Positions 9,205-22,800 of a stretch of DNA of 64,000 nucleotides are shown in pieces (the first letter of the stretch is position 1; each line of letters opens with the position of its first letter). Origin of the DNA: Microbacterium sp. Root166 (GTDB lineage Bacteria; Actinomycetota; Actinomycetes; Actinomycetales; Microbacteriaceae). Both the position numbers and the translations under genes were made by a program. Under the pieces are notes generated by a model. It did not search any database. It worked only from the letters and a program-made list of their open reading frames with translations, and was not told where the DNA came from. The stretch lies in the NCBI RefSeq assembly GCF_001427145.1, contig NZ_LMGL01000001.1:1069241-1133240 (forward strand). The letters are read 5' to 3'.

Positions 9205-9470
9205 ACCTGATGCTCGTGGTCATCGCCGTCGTGTTCGGCGTCGCCGCGCTGCTCACGCTGTGGCGCATCATCATCGGGCCGTCGATCCTCGACCGGGCCG
9301 TGGCGTCCGATGTCCTGCTCACCGAGGTGATGTGCATGCTCGGCGCGGAGATGGCCATCAACGGCCACACCCGCTCGCTGCCGGTGCTGCTGATCATCGC
9401 CGCGGTCGGCGTCTTCGGATCGATCTCCATCGCCCGGTTCGTCGCGCGAAGGGACAATACGCAGTCATGA
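9201..9470 (+). CDS. mrpF: Na+/H+ antiporter subunit F
   Basis: 89 residues with three transmembrane helices and the MnhF hallmark RIIIGPSILDRAVASDVL around residues 22-39. The GTG start overlaps the mrpE stop (GTGA). It is a small membrane subunit of the Mrp complex and the size is typical. Confidence 0.92.
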   Translation: MNLMLVVIAVVFGVAALLTLWRIIIGPSILDRAVASDVLLTEVMCMLGAEMAINGHTRSLPVLLIIAAVGVFGSISIARFVARRDNTQS

Positions 9471-9829
9471 CCGCCGACAACTGGCTCGACCTCATCGCGC
9501 TGATCCTCATCCTGATCGGCGCCGTGCTCTGCCTGATCGCCGCGATCGGGCTGCTGCGGTTCCGCGACGTGCCGACGCGTCTGCACGCGGCGACCAAGCC
9601 GCAGGTGCTCGGCCTCATCCTCATCTGCATCGCCGTCGCGCTTTCGCTGCGGTCGTGGCCGGTCGTCGCGTTCCTCGTGCCGATCGTGCTCATCCAGCTG
9701 GCGACCGCACCGCTGTCGGCGCACATGGTCGGACGCCAGGCCTACCGCAACGGCACGATCGAGGAGACCGGCCTGTTCGTCGACGAGCTCGCCGACTCCC
9801 GCCGCACCCCGCCCGCCGCCGGCGGCTGA
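9467..9829 (+). CDS. mrpG: Na+/H+ antiporter subunit G
   Basis: 120 residues, three helices, with the MnhG motif GLLRFRDVPTRLHAATKPQVLG around residues 27-48. It ends the operon; its ATG overlaps the mrpF stop by 4 nt. The C terminus (after about residue 90) extends beyond the membrane core as a hydrophilic tail. No strong hairpin terminator follows directly; the palindromic repeat at 9874-9934 is the first candidate. Confidence 0.93.
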   Translation: MTADNWLDLIALILILIGAVLCLIAAIGLLRFRDVPTRLHAATKPQVLGLILICIAVALSLRSWPVVAFLVPIVLIQLATAPLSAHMVGRQAYRNGTIEETGLFVDELADSRRTPPAAGG

Positions 9830-9873
9830 GAGCTCGCCCTCCGGCGCCGAGCGCTCGCCGGGGAACAGATTTC

Positions 9874-9934
9874 GCCGAGGGTGCGCAAATGACCGCTGGT
9901 GGTCGGGTCGCACGGTGATTCGTGCACTTTCGGC
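9874..9934. repeat. 61-bp palindromic repeat, copy 1
   Basis: The 22-nt arms (9874-9895 and 9913-9934) can pair at 17 positions around a 17-nt loop. It is 56/61 identical to the copy at 10027-10087, in the same orientation. It begins GCCGA and ends TCGGC and carries GTGCAC near the right end. It could also act as the terminator of the mrp operon. The gap 9830-10177 holds this copy, copy 2, and about 90 bp of weaker similarity after each, but no gene that I can support. Confidence 0.75.
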
Positions 9935-10026
9935 ATAGTTCCGAGCGATGCGCGGCACCGGGGGCGGGCGACGCACCCGACGAGGCTGCGACTGGAACCG
10001 ATCCTGCCCTCGATGACTCAAACCAC

Positions 10027-10087
10027 GCCGAGAGCGCGCAGATGACAGCTGGTGGTCGGGTCGCACGGTGATTCGTGCACCTTCGGC
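10027..10087. repeat. 61-bp palindromic repeat, copy 2
   Basis: Direct copy of 9874-9934 with five substitutions, 153 bp further on. The central loop (CTGGTGGTCGGGTCGCA) is identical in both copies. The copy lies about 90 bp before the DUF559-like gene. After both copies the sequence GGAACCG...TCGATGA recurs, so the duplicated unit may be longer than 61 bp. Confidence 0.75.
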
Positions 10088-10177
10088 GGTTCCTCCCATG
10101 CGGTGGGCGGGGAGTCCCCGTCCACCGGAACCGCTCGTCGATGAGATCCGATCAGAGGCCCGCGACACACTCCGACG

Positions 10178-11110
10178 ATGGAGAGCGTGCCGTACTGGAT
10201 GGAGGGCGTCCCGTTCACGCTGCCGGAGGGTCGAGACGCTGGTCTGTCAGACGCAGTCATGCGTCGCCGTCAGTTCGAGCGTCCGTTCCACGGAGTGCGA
10301 GTGACGGCGGGAAGTGGACGGCACAGCGATGAGCTTGCCGACCGGTGCGCGGCATTGCGTGTCGCGCTTTCACGGGATGCCGTCTTCAGCCATGCCACGG
10401 CGGCACGGCTGTACGGGATGCCGCTACCGCCGTGGATCGACGAGAGGCTGCATGTTCTCGTGCCGGGCGGCGGCGCGGTCCGTCGCCCAGGGGTCATCGG
10501 CTGGAAGCGAGCGGCCGATCTATCCTTCGCGGCCAGCCTGCACAGCCTCCCGGTAACGTCGCCCGCCGACACCTGGGTCACGCTCGCGGCAATGACGGGC
10601 GGGCGCGGCGGAAAGCTCTCGCGGGAATGGCTCGTCGCGATCGCAGACTTCATCGTCTCCGGTCACCGAACCCGCTATGGCAGAGAGCCGGCGCTCGCCA
10701 CGCTTGACGACCTGACTGCTGCGCTGGGACGTCACGGCTCCGGCAGAGGAGCGACGGGCCTCGCCTGGGCGCTCGAGCGCGTGCGCGCGCCCGTCGACTC
10801 GCCGCCCGAGACGTTTCTCCGGCTCGGGCTCGTGCGGGCACGGCTGCCTGAGCCGAAGGTGCAGCCGACCATCGTCACGAGCGCCGGGCCACGGCATCCG
10901 GATCTCGCCTATCTCGAGGAGCGCGTGGTCATGGAGTATCTGGGCGACGTCCACCGGACCGACCGTGCGACATGGCTGAAGGATCTGCAGCGCGTGCAAC
11001 TGTTCGAGGATGCCGCCTACCGCGTGATCCTCGTTGGTGGGGACGACCTCAGCCCGACAGGGATGCCTGCGCTCTGCGCGCGGGTTCGGCGAGCCCTTCG
11101 TCGGCCCTGA
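10178..11110 (+). CDS. DUF559-like / restriction-endonuclease-fold protein
   Basis: A 310-residue soluble protein. The N-terminal half contains AVFSHATAARLYGMPLP (about residues 67-83), a region often seen in actinobacterial proteins annotated with AbiEi-like antitoxin domains. The C-terminal third looks like a PD-(D/E)xK nuclease fold related to DUF559/Vsr: Glu211 (PPET), Asp242 (HPDLAY), Glu253-Tyr254 followed by GDVHRTDRATW, and a final strand YRVILVG. Many relatives have E-Y-D-G at the last site; here it is E-Y-L-G. Enzymatic activity has not been shown for most of this group. It stands alone, flanked on both sides by palindromic repeats. No clear Shine-Dalgarno is seen. Confidence 0.65.
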   Translation: MESVPYWMEGVPFTLPEGRDAGLSDAVMRRRQFERPFHGVRVTAGSGRHSDELADRCAALRVALSRDAVFSHATAARLYGMPLPPWIDERLHVLVPGGGAVRRPGVIGWKRAADLSFAASLHSLPVTSPADTWVTLAAMTGGRGGKLSREWLVAIADFIVSGHRTRYGREPALATLDDLTAALGRHGSGRGATGLAWALERVRAPVDSPPETFLRLGLVRARLPEPKVQPTIVTSAGPRHPDLAYLEERVVMEYLGDVHRTDRATWLKDLQRVQLFEDAAYRVILVGGDDLSPTGMPALCARVRRALRRP

Positions 11111-11114
11111 CTGC

Positions 11115-11174
11115 GTCGAGAGGTCATGAATGACGCTCGCCCGCGCGGACGCTCGTCATTCGTGCACTCTCGAC
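11115..11174. repeat. 60-bp palindromic repeat, copy 3 (diverged), probable bidirectional terminator
   Basis: Arms 11115-11135 and 11154-11174 pair at 18 of 21 positions, including GTCGAGAG/CTCTCGAC and GAATGACG/CGTCATTC. The right end (ATTCGTGCACTCTCGAC) matches the right end of copies 1 and 2, while the loop is different. It begins 4 nt after one stop codon and ends 24 nt before the stop of the convergent gene, so it could terminate both. Confidence 0.65.
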
Positions 11175-11198
11175 CCCATCGCGCGCCCCGAGCCGGAG

Positions 11199-13814
11199 TC
11201 AGCCGGCGGGGACGAGCGTCAGCGTGTTCGTCGTGGTGGCGTCGACAGCGTCGCGCGAGAAGGCCCACGGCGTCATGCGGGCTTCCTGCCAGGCCTCGGT
11301 CTGGTCGGTGTAGTTGGCGTGGAAGGCGTGGCCGCTCGTGCCGGTGAGGTGGTTCCACCGCGAGTCGTCGAAGTCGGCGAGGTCGACGACCATGCGCATC
11401 GACGGGACCGTGACGGTGGCGAACCCCTCGTCCATGGTCCAGCCCGTCGCGTTGACGACCGACGAGCCGCCGCCGACCGGGTACGGGCCGCGATTGAAGA
11501 GCCACTCGATCGGGGCGATGCCAGAGGATCCGAAGGTGTCGCTGCGCAGCGTGAGCGCGTGCAGGTCGCCCCAGTTCCACCTCGCCATGTTCTCGCCCTG
11601 CAGCTCGCCCAGGCGCTCGGCCGCATCGATCGCGGTGAGGGCGAGTAGCTCTTCTTGGCTCGACACGTCGAGCTCGTCGTTCGTCCACCAGTCCGACTGC
11701 GGGTCACGCAGCAGCCCATCGACGACCAGGAAGAGGCGCGCCTGATCCGACACCGGCGCAGGCTCGTCGCGGCCCTCGACGAAGAGGTTGTCGACGAGCT
11801 CGCTCCACAGCACGTTGGCGTAGGCGGCGGCGGCGGAGTCGGGGTCGTTCTGGGCGTCCCACGATCGCAGCAGGTCGAGCGCGGCATCCGCGGACTCGTC
11901 GCCGGTCTCGATCTCGGCGTACACGCCGGACAGCCGCATGCCGAGGAAGAACCCGTTGTCGGCCTGGATGTCGCGCATGTCGTCGGCCGTCAGCGGACCC
12001 TCGGCGGCCTTGCGCTGGATGAGGTCGACGATGCGCGCGGCGCGCCAGCCGTGATCCCAGTCGCGCGTGAGGAAGTGCGGGTACTCGTCGCCCACGATGG
12101 CGTTGTTCGCCGTGACGATGTAGCCCTCGTCGGGGTTGTAGAGCACCGGCAGCTCCTCGAACGGGATGAAGCCCTGCCAGTCGTAGGCCGAGTCCCACCC
12201 GGGCTGCGGCATCGAGCCGTCGCCGGCCCCGCGGATCGGCAGCGACCCGGGCGTCTGGTAGCCGATGTTGCCGTCGACGTCCGCGTAGACGAGGTTCTGG
12301 GCCGGCACCGCGAACAGCTGTGCAGCCGCGCGGAACTCCGCGAAGTCCTGCGCGCGGTTCATGGCGAAGATCGCGCCGGGCGTGGTGCCGGGCTCGAGCG
12401 CGGTCCACTTCAGGCTCACCGCGTAGTCGCCCTCGGGGGCGTCGACGGGCTCGTCGATGTCGTCCGTGTCGCCCGTATAGGGGTCCGCGGCGATCGCGGT
12501 GAAGTCCTCCGTCAGCCCGGACACGATGGGGCCGTGGGCCGTCGAGCGGATGACGAGCTCGACGTCTTCGCCCCCGGCGACCTTCAGCGTCTCGGTGCGC
12601 TCCTCGAGCGGCTCGAGGACGCCGTCGCGCCAGTAGCCGTCGTCCTCGATCTTCTCCAGGTACAGGTCGGTGACGTCGGTGGTGAGGTTGGTGAACCCCC
12701 ACGCGATGCGGTCGTTGTGCCCGATGATCACGCCGGGAACCCCGGCGAACCCGAAGCCGGCGACGTCGTAGGCGCAGGCATCCGTGACGATGCGGCACTT
12801 GAGGCCGACCTGGTGCCAGACGCTCGGCAGGCTGGCGCCGAGGTGCGGGTCGTTGGCCAGCAGGGGCATCCCCGACTCGGTCAGGTGTCCCGAGACGACC
12901 CACGAGTTCGAGCCGATGCCCTCGCCGGCGCCGCCGACGAGCTCGCCGACGGCCTCGATGACCCCGTCCACCTCGGACCACTCGATGGCGGCGGTGGCGG
13001 CATCCGCTGCGATGTCCTCGGTCGTCGCGGCGACGGCCTCCGGGGCGGTCGAGATCGACGGCACGATCACCGGGTTCCGCTCGAACGGGTACCCGGGGTA
13101 CAGCTGCGCCATCTCCTCGGCGGGCAGATCGGCGGCCACGACGGCGCGCTCGGTTTCCTCCTCGATGTTCGAGCGGAGGTCCCAGGCCATGGCCTTGAGC
13201 CAGGCGACGGAGTCGGCCGGGGTCCAGGGCTCGATCTCGTAGTCCGCGTTCTGCAGGCCGAGCACGGCGTACTCCAGCGAGACGTCGGCGCCGTCGTGAT
13301 CGGCGAGGTAGGCGTTCACGCCGTCGGCGTACGACTCGTAGTGCGCGCGGGTGGTCTCGTCGAGTGCCTCGACCTCTTCTTCCGCGATCGCGCGCCAGCC
13401 GAGCGTGCGCAGGAACTTGTCGGTCTCGAGCTGCGATTCGCCGAACAGCTCCGACAGGCGCCCGCCCGTCACGTGGCGGCGGAAGTCCATCTCCCAGAAC
13501 CGGTCCTGCGCGTGCACGTACCCCTGCGCATAGAAGAGGTCCTCGGCGGTCGTGGCGGTGATGGTGGGGATGCCGAGCGCATCGCGCTGGACGGTGACCT
13601 CGTCGCCCAGCCCGGCGACGGCGACCTCACCCGAGACCTGGGGGAACGAGCGCTGCACCGTGTACGCGAGGAATCCCGTCGTGACGAGGGCGAGCACCAC
13701 GACGCCGGCGACGACCGAGAACAGTGTGATCCCCGCGATGCGTCCGCGCGAGCGGCGGCGCGGTGGGGCGTCCTCGGTCTCGGTGAGGACGGGTTCGGTG
13801 CTGGGCTTCGACAT
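11199..13814 (-). CDS. Penicillin acylase family protein (Ntn-hydrolase)
   Basis: 871 residues. An N-terminal membrane anchor/signal segment (about residues 25-50) follows an Arg-rich cytoplasmic start, so the protein is probably extracytoplasmic. It has the family order: alpha chain with AQGYVHAQDRFWEMDFRRH, a spacer, then the beta chain starting at the catalytic serine of GSNSWVVSG (Ser304). In the family, autocleavage exposes this N-terminal nucleophile. Later hallmarks are LANDPHLG and GFTNLTTDVTDLY. Substrates are commonly N-acyl compounds (beta-lactams or acyl-homoserine lactones); which one applies here cannot be read from sequence. The ATG at 13814 is preferred, since the upstream in-frame extension is not family-like. 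A TACGAT box is at 13905-13910. Confidence 0.88.
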   Translation of the reverse strand: MSKPSTEPVLTETEDAPPRRRSRGRIAGITLFSVVAGVVVLALVTTGFLAYTVQRSFPQVSGEVAVAGLGDEVTVQRDALGIPTITATTAEDLFYAQGYVHAQDRFWEMDFRRHVTGGRLSELFGESQLETDKFLRTLGWRAIAEEEVEALDETTRAHYESYADGVNAYLADHDGADVSLEYAVLGLQNADYEIEPWTPADSVAWLKAMAWDLRSNIEEETERAVVAADLPAEEMAQLYPGYPFERNPVIVPSISTAPEAVAATTEDIAADAATAAIEWSEVDGVIEAVGELVGGAGEGIGSNSWVVSGHLTESGMPLLANDPHLGASLPSVWHQVGLKCRIVTDACAYDVAGFGFAGVPGVIIGHNDRIAWGFTNLTTDVTDLYLEKIEDDGYWRDGVLEPLEERTETLKVAGGEDVELVIRSTAHGPIVSGLTEDFTAIAADPYTGDTDDIDEPVDAPEGDYAVSLKWTALEPGTTPGAIFAMNRAQDFAEFRAAAQLFAVPAQNLVYADVDGNIGYQTPGSLPIRGAGDGSMPQPGWDSAYDWQGFIPFEELPVLYNPDEGYIVTANNAIVGDEYPHFLTRDWDHGWRAARIVDLIQRKAAEGPLTADDMRDIQADNGFFLGMRLSGVYAEIETGDESADAALDLLRSWDAQNDPDSAAAAYANVLWSELVDNLFVEGRDEPAPVSDQARLFLVVDGLLRDPQSDWWTNDELDVSSQEELLALTAIDAAERLGELQGENMARWNWGDLHALTLRSDTFGSSGIAPIEWLFNRGPYPVGGGSSVVNATGWTMDEGFATVTVPSMRMVVDLADFDDSRWNHLTGTSGHAFHANYTDQTEAWQEARMTPWAFSRDAVDATTTNTLTLVPAG

Positions 13815-13911
13815 TGAAGGACTCTCGGGTCGGCGAGGGCGGCACGCGGTGTCAACCACCGTGAGCTTCGGTGCCGCGCTTTCGGGTCGCACGCACCGTC
13901 AGGCATCGTAA

Positions 13912-13927
13912 CCCGCCCGAAGGCGGG
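13912..13927 (-). terminator. Hairpin after argG
   Basis: CCCGCC/GGCGGG with a four-base loop, followed on the minus strand by TTACGAT. It lies about 55 nt past the argG stop. The TACGAT directly after it also looks like the -10 box of the penicillin acylase gene, so terminator and promoter abut. Confidence 0.5.
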
Positions 13928-13981
13928 AAGGATGCAGGCGGATGGATCTCGACCGTGGCGCGCTCGCCGGCGAAAGGGTCC

Positions 13982-16719
<2,738 letters not shown>

Positions 16720-16791
16720 TCCTGGCCTGCGTCCGGCGCTCCCTTGATTCTGTGTCCCCCGTATCCCTGGCGTTCCGCCACGCCCGCTGGT

Positions 16792-16797
16792 TAGGCT
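16792..16797 (+). promoter_or_regulatory. Possible -10 box TAGGCT for the surface protein gene
   Basis: TAGGCT in the 147-nt gap after the DUF1254 gene would give a leader of about 60 nt before the GTG at 16867. No good -35 is obvious, so this is tentative. Confidence 0.3.
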
Positions 16798-16866
16798 GAC
16801 GAAGCCGCGAACCACCATCGGACCCGGTGAGTGGGGCGTGGGCACGCGACCACGACGGGGGTTCTG

Positions 16867-19800
16867 GTGCAGTTCACGGCACGTCTGAGAATGGCGGCGT
16901 TGACCGTCGTCGCAGTCCTCACAGCCTCTCTGGCGATTTCGCCGGCCGCTCTCGCAGCACCCGTGATCGCCGACCCCGCCCCCACCGATGTGACGGCGGT
17001 CGCCTCGCTCGCTAAAGAGGCGAGCGTCGCCCAGGTTGCACCAGGTGACACGTTCACCTACACCCTGACCGTCGGCTGCTCGTCGATCACCGACCTCGGA
17101 TGCCGTGACGCCGTGCTCACCGATGTCGTGCCGGCGCCGTTCGTGGTCGTCGGCGCCGTGGTCGGGGCGGGCGTGAACACCGCCTTGGAGCCGGTGATCT
17201 CGGGCAACACGGTCACCGTGACATGGGTGACGGACCTCGATGGCGACGGCGGCGACGCGGTCGGCATCCTGGATGCCACGACCGGTGTGGTCGAGATCAC
17301 CGCGCGCCTCCCCGAGGACGCGTCCTACGACACCAATGGGGTCGAGGTCTTCAACGAGGCGTACATCGAAGGTTCCAACTTCGTCGACGTGCGGGCCTCC
17401 GCCGGCGTCACCCCGATCATCACCCTCGACCTGGCCACCACCCCCACGAAGACGTTCACCCCCACGTCGGCGATCGCGACTCCGGGAACCGCGGTCACTG
17501 CGACGCTCGGCGGGAGCAACGACTCGAACGCCACGGTCGACACGCTGGTGATCCAGGATCCGGCCGACGAGACCGCCTCGCCGAACCCGTTCGACTACCT
17601 CGGATTCACCGGCTTCGGGACGGTCACCGCCCCTGCGGGCACGACGGGGACGACCTACGAGGTCTACGTCCCGCCGACATGGGTGGAGGCGCCCGGAGGA
17701 GTGCTGCCCGGCGGCGTAGCGGCGGAGGACGTGCGGGGCACCCGCGTCACCTTCACGGGCGAGATCCTGGCCGGCGCGACCGCGTCGGTCGAGATCGACC
17801 TCGCGACGACCGACCTCGCCGCGGCGCAGCCAGACGGCACGGTCGTCGAGAACACGGTGTCTTCGCAGGTCGCGCTCGCCGGTCAGTCGGCGACGGGGGA
17901 GACGAGCGCGGACTTCACGATCCTCGCGAACGACGTGCAGGTCGGCGCGACGAAGTCGTTCGACCCGGGCCTCGTGATCGCGGGCGAGCCGAGCACGGTC
18001 ACGATCGGCGCCTCGAACGAGTCGACCATCCCGCTCGAGCAGGTCACGATCCGCGAGCCGGCGACCGGCGAATTCCCCGCGGAGTACACGTTCGCCGGCA
18101 TCACCGACCCCATCGAGTACCCGGCCGGAGCGACCTCGGGCACGGTCATTTACCACCTCGTGGGCGGCGGCGAGCAGATCTCGCCGTTCGCGGACGGCGC
18201 GGTCCCGGCCCCCGCCGAAGGCGACCCGGCGCTCGTCGGGTGGTTCGAGGTCGTCTTCGAAGGCGCCATCCTGCCCGGCGGCGAGACGTCCGTCGTGTTC
18301 GACGTCGAGACCGACCCTGAGCTCGCGGGTCTTCCGCTGGCCGTCACCAACGTGGTCGGCGTCGAGGGCGAGAACCAGGGCGTGACGGGTGGTGCGGAGG
18401 AATCCGCCGACCTCTACATCTACGACGAGGTCGTCCAGCCGTACATCGGCAAGCAGGTGCGGCCGTCGCAGATCCTCGCGGTCCCCGGTCAGGTCGTCAC
18501 GGTCTCGTTAGAGGGCGGGCTCACCGACCGCCCCAGCCCGCCCGAGACCCCCGACGGCTCCACCGGCAACGCCGACGTGATCGTCATCCAGGACCCGCAG
18601 TCGCCGATCGAGGGCGATCTGTGGTGGAACGCCTTCGACATCACCGCGATCGCGCAGACCCCGGTTCCGGCGCAGTCGTCGCTGACGATCGAGTACTACG
18701 ACACGACCGACGGCCTATGGAAGGTGCTCACCGCCGACATCGAGGGCCCGCAGATCTACTCGGCCGCCGTTCCCGCCGACATCTCGGCGGTGGCCGGGGG
18801 CATCCGGTTCACCTACACCTACACCGGCGATGACGGACTCGGCTTCCCGCCGGGCACCGACCTCGCCCCGAACTTCACGAGCGAGCTGCGCGAGGCGGGC
18901 CGGTACACCGGGACGCCGCCGTTCTCGGAGGACGAGCCGACGTTCGTGCCCGACTGCGCCGAGTCGTCGGCCGGAGCGACCACACCGGGAGTGCCGACGG
19001 GCTCGGCCACGATGCCGACCGAAGAGTGCCCGGAGGTCGAGCTCATCCCCGTCGATCCCGGCACCGAGGATCTGATCGACAAGACGTTCGGAACGTCGAG
19101 CTCCGGCGGCCTGAAGTCCGTCATCGCGCGTTCGGGTGACACCATTCCGTCGACGCTGTCGTGGTCGACCGGCGGGTACTCCGGCCTCGAGACCGTGCAG
19201 ATCACGGACGTCGCCGACCCGAACGCCGTCTCGCCTCCCTTCAGCATGTACGACGCCTTCAACCTCACCCGCGTGCAGGCGATCACCTCGGCCACCGATC
19301 CGCTGATCGTGTACGACCAGGTGACCGATGTGCAGCTGTGGAACGGCACCGCGTGGGTCGGCGCGGCCAACGACCCCTGCCCCGCGGGCTGCATCGGCCA
19401 GTTCCCCGGCATGAGCCTCACCTCGGGGGAGCAGGCGAGCACGACCGGCGTCCGGCTGATCTTCGCCGAGAGCCCGGACCGCGCCGCCGCATCGGCCGGC
19501 AGCCCCGACGCACCGCCGGTCGGCTCGGGGGTGGCCCGCTCCTTCGGCAACACGCGCCCGATCACCCTGGTCTGGCAGATTCGCGACGCACGCCGGTCGA
19601 ACGGCGTGCCCGTCCTCGGTGATGTGCTCTACAACATGGACGAGCCCGGCGTCGTGCGCAACACCGCTCGCGCCGAGGGCTTCCCGTCCGACGGCGGCGA
19701 CTCCATCGGCTCGGATGCCTCGGACGACGTGGTGATCGTCGACGTGCCCATCACGACCACCACCGACAAGAACTGGCAGGGCGGGCCGCTTGCGGTGCCG

Positions 19801-22800
19801 ACCGACACGAGCATCCCGATCGGGCAGTACCCGCTGAGCCGTCTCACGGTGACGACGCGCAACACAACGCCGGCGCGGGTGGATCAGCTGCAGATCACGG
19901 ACCCGGCTCCGGGGTCTGTGACCGACCGGCGCCAGGATCCGTTCCAGGCGTTCACGTTCAACAACTTCGCGGCGATCACGGTGCCGGCGGGTACGAGCTC
20001 GGCGGTCGTCCGGCTCTTCTGCCCGTCGCCGGCCGCGCCGGTGGATTACACCGTCGCCCAGGCGCTCGCCCTCGTGCCCGCCGCGCTGCCGTGCGACGTG
20101 ACCGGCATCCAGGTGACGTTCGACGGCCGCATCGCCGCGAACGGCGCGGGTGTCGTCGCGTTCGACGTGCGCCTGCGGCCCTTCTGGCGCGGCACGACCG
20201 AGCGCGTCTCGGTCGCGGATTCGCCGATCTCGAACACCGCTCAAGGGGTCGTCGCCGACATCGAGCCGATCGGTGCGTGCCCGCCACCGGCCGACTCGCG
20301 CTACGCGTGCGACCAGGAGACGGCCTTCATCCAGCTGGAGGAGCCCACCTTCTCGGTCACCGCCGGAAAGTCGTTCTCGCCGGCGTCGCAGAAGGACGGC
20401 GACACCGGTCAGATCACGATGACGTTGACGGGCCAGCCGGGCGGATCGGCCCGGGCCCGGTTCCTGACCATCACCGACGACGATCCGACGTTCTGGAACG
20501 CGATGGACTTCGCCGGGATGTCTCCCACCTGGACGCTGCCCGTCCCCGTCGGTCAGGTGCGAGCCTGCTACCTCTCGGGCGGTGACTTCAGCGCGGCGAA
20601 CGTCGTGGCCGACACCGTCGGCGGAACCTGGACGTGCCAGCCCATCACGCCGGGCTCCATGACGACGGCGACCGCCACGGCCTTCCTCGACGCGGCGCCG
20701 GACGATCTCCACGGCGTGCGGTTCACGTTCGCCCAGGCGAACGACCTCGGGTGGCAGAACCCGTCCAATCCGGTCGTGAACGTGCCCGTGCTGCTGGAGC
20801 GCCGAGCCGATCTCCGCACGGGCGGACCCGTGCCCACGACCCGCGCCGATCAGGTGCCGTCGCCCGGCGAGGAGGACGCGGGCATCTTCTGGAACACGGT
20901 CGAGGTGGACGGCGAGTCCGCCAACGTCGGAGCCGGGCCGCTGACCGACAGCGACACCGCCGACGCGGAGTACCGCTACCTCCACCTCGAGGCGGCTATC
21001 GCGGTGACGAAGTCGCCGACCGGCGACATCCGCCCCGGCGCCGTCGTGCCGTTCACGCTGACCTTCACGAATACCGGCGAGGCGCCGCTGCACGACCCCC
21101 TGTTCGAGGATCGGCTGCCGACGGACGAGAACGGCGTCATGCTCGTGCTCGACCCCGACCGCGATCCCACCGTGTCGCCGTATGCGTTCGCGCTCACCGG
21201 CACGGCACCCGTTCCGCCGCACGGCACAGCGCTTCCGACCGATCCCGACCTGGTCGACGTCGACGTCCTGGACGACACGATCTTCTTCCGGATGCCGGCG
21301 GGCAGCGTCCTCGAACCGGGTCAGACCTACACGATCACGATCCAGTTCATGCTGCGGCCCGGGCTTCCGGCGGGGACGCAGGTGCAGAACTGGGCGGTGG
21401 TCAGCGTCGACGAGCCCCTCGACGACTGCGTGCCCACGCTCGGCCCCGATGGCGAGTGCATAGACGACGCGATCGTCTCGCCGCTCGCGGTGCCGGCGCT
21501 CAGCACGATCAAGTACGTCCAGTCGGATGCCGATCACGGCCAGCCCGGCATCCCGGAGGTGTTCTCGACGATCGAGGGCTACGAGTGCGAGGGCACCGCG
21601 GTCGCCGGCCGGTTCTACCGTTCTCCCTGCATCCCCGTCACGCTCCCCGGCGGAACCGAGACGTGGCGCTTCCGGGTCGTGAACGCCGGCACGCTGCCCC
21701 TCGATCAGGTCGTGTCGATCGACAACCTTCCGACTCCGGGCGACCAAGGCCTCATCGTGCAGCTGCCGCGTGAGAGCGAGTGGCAGCCGACCTTCGTCGG
21801 CGACGTCGCGCTGGTGCCGACGGCCACGACGCCCGCCGGTGCGCTGCTGACCACCTTCTACTCGACGTCCTCCGTCCCCTGCGTCGCCGACCTCAATCCC
21901 CTCGGCACGCAGTGCGCGGCGGGCCAGTGGCTTCCGCTCGACGACTCCGTCGATCCGGCTGTGGTCCGCAGTCTGAAGTTCGTGGTCGAGTTCTCGGACG
22001 CTGATCTGCTGCACCCCGCCGAGACGCTCGACATCCAGTTCCGGACGCGCACGACACCCAGCATTCGGGCCGAGTCGGACTTCCCCATCGCCTACAACAC
22101 CGTGGCGACCGGCGGATCCGCGGTGGGCAACACGCCGACCGTCGTGCCGGCCACCGAAGGGCGACGGGTCGGCGTCAGCTACCCGACCGGTCCGATCGAG
22201 CTGCAGAAGATCGTCTCCGGCCCGGCGGCCGAGTTCGCCCCCGACGAGTTCCCGGTGCAGCTGGTGTGCGCGAGCGCCGGGCTCGAGGTGCTGGACCTGC
22301 CCGAGGTGGTGCTGGTTCCCGGTGCGGAGCCGGTCGAGGTCGATCGTCTGCCCTGGGGCGCCGAGTGCACCGCGACCGAGGGTCAGTACGGCCAGACCTC
22401 GACGATCGTCGGCACCGCGACGGTCGGCGGCCCGGAAGACGAGATCGGCCTGATCACCGTCGAGAACGTCTTCGACGTGTCCGCCCTCTACCTGCGCAAG
22501 GTCGTGGATGCCGCGGGCCGGAATGCGCTCGGCGACCCCGTCGAGTACGGCCCGTTCACGTTCAGTGTCGCCTGCACCTTCGAGGGCGTCGAGGTCTGGG
22601 CGACCGGGTACGACGCGGACGACCCCATGACGGAGTCGCTGACCACCGACGAGACCTGGGCGCTCGGGGGCATCCCGGTCGGCGCTGACTGCGTGATCAC
22701 CGAGGACGACACGGTGGGCGCGACCGCCACCTCGTTCGTGGTGAGCATCGACGGCGAGGTGCTGCGATCGGTTCCGGGGTCGGAGGTCGCGGTCACGATC

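Noticed and set aside
9874..10087. CRISPR-like direct repeats
   Set aside because: Only two copies with a 92-nt spacing, each palindromic over its whole length, and no cas genes.
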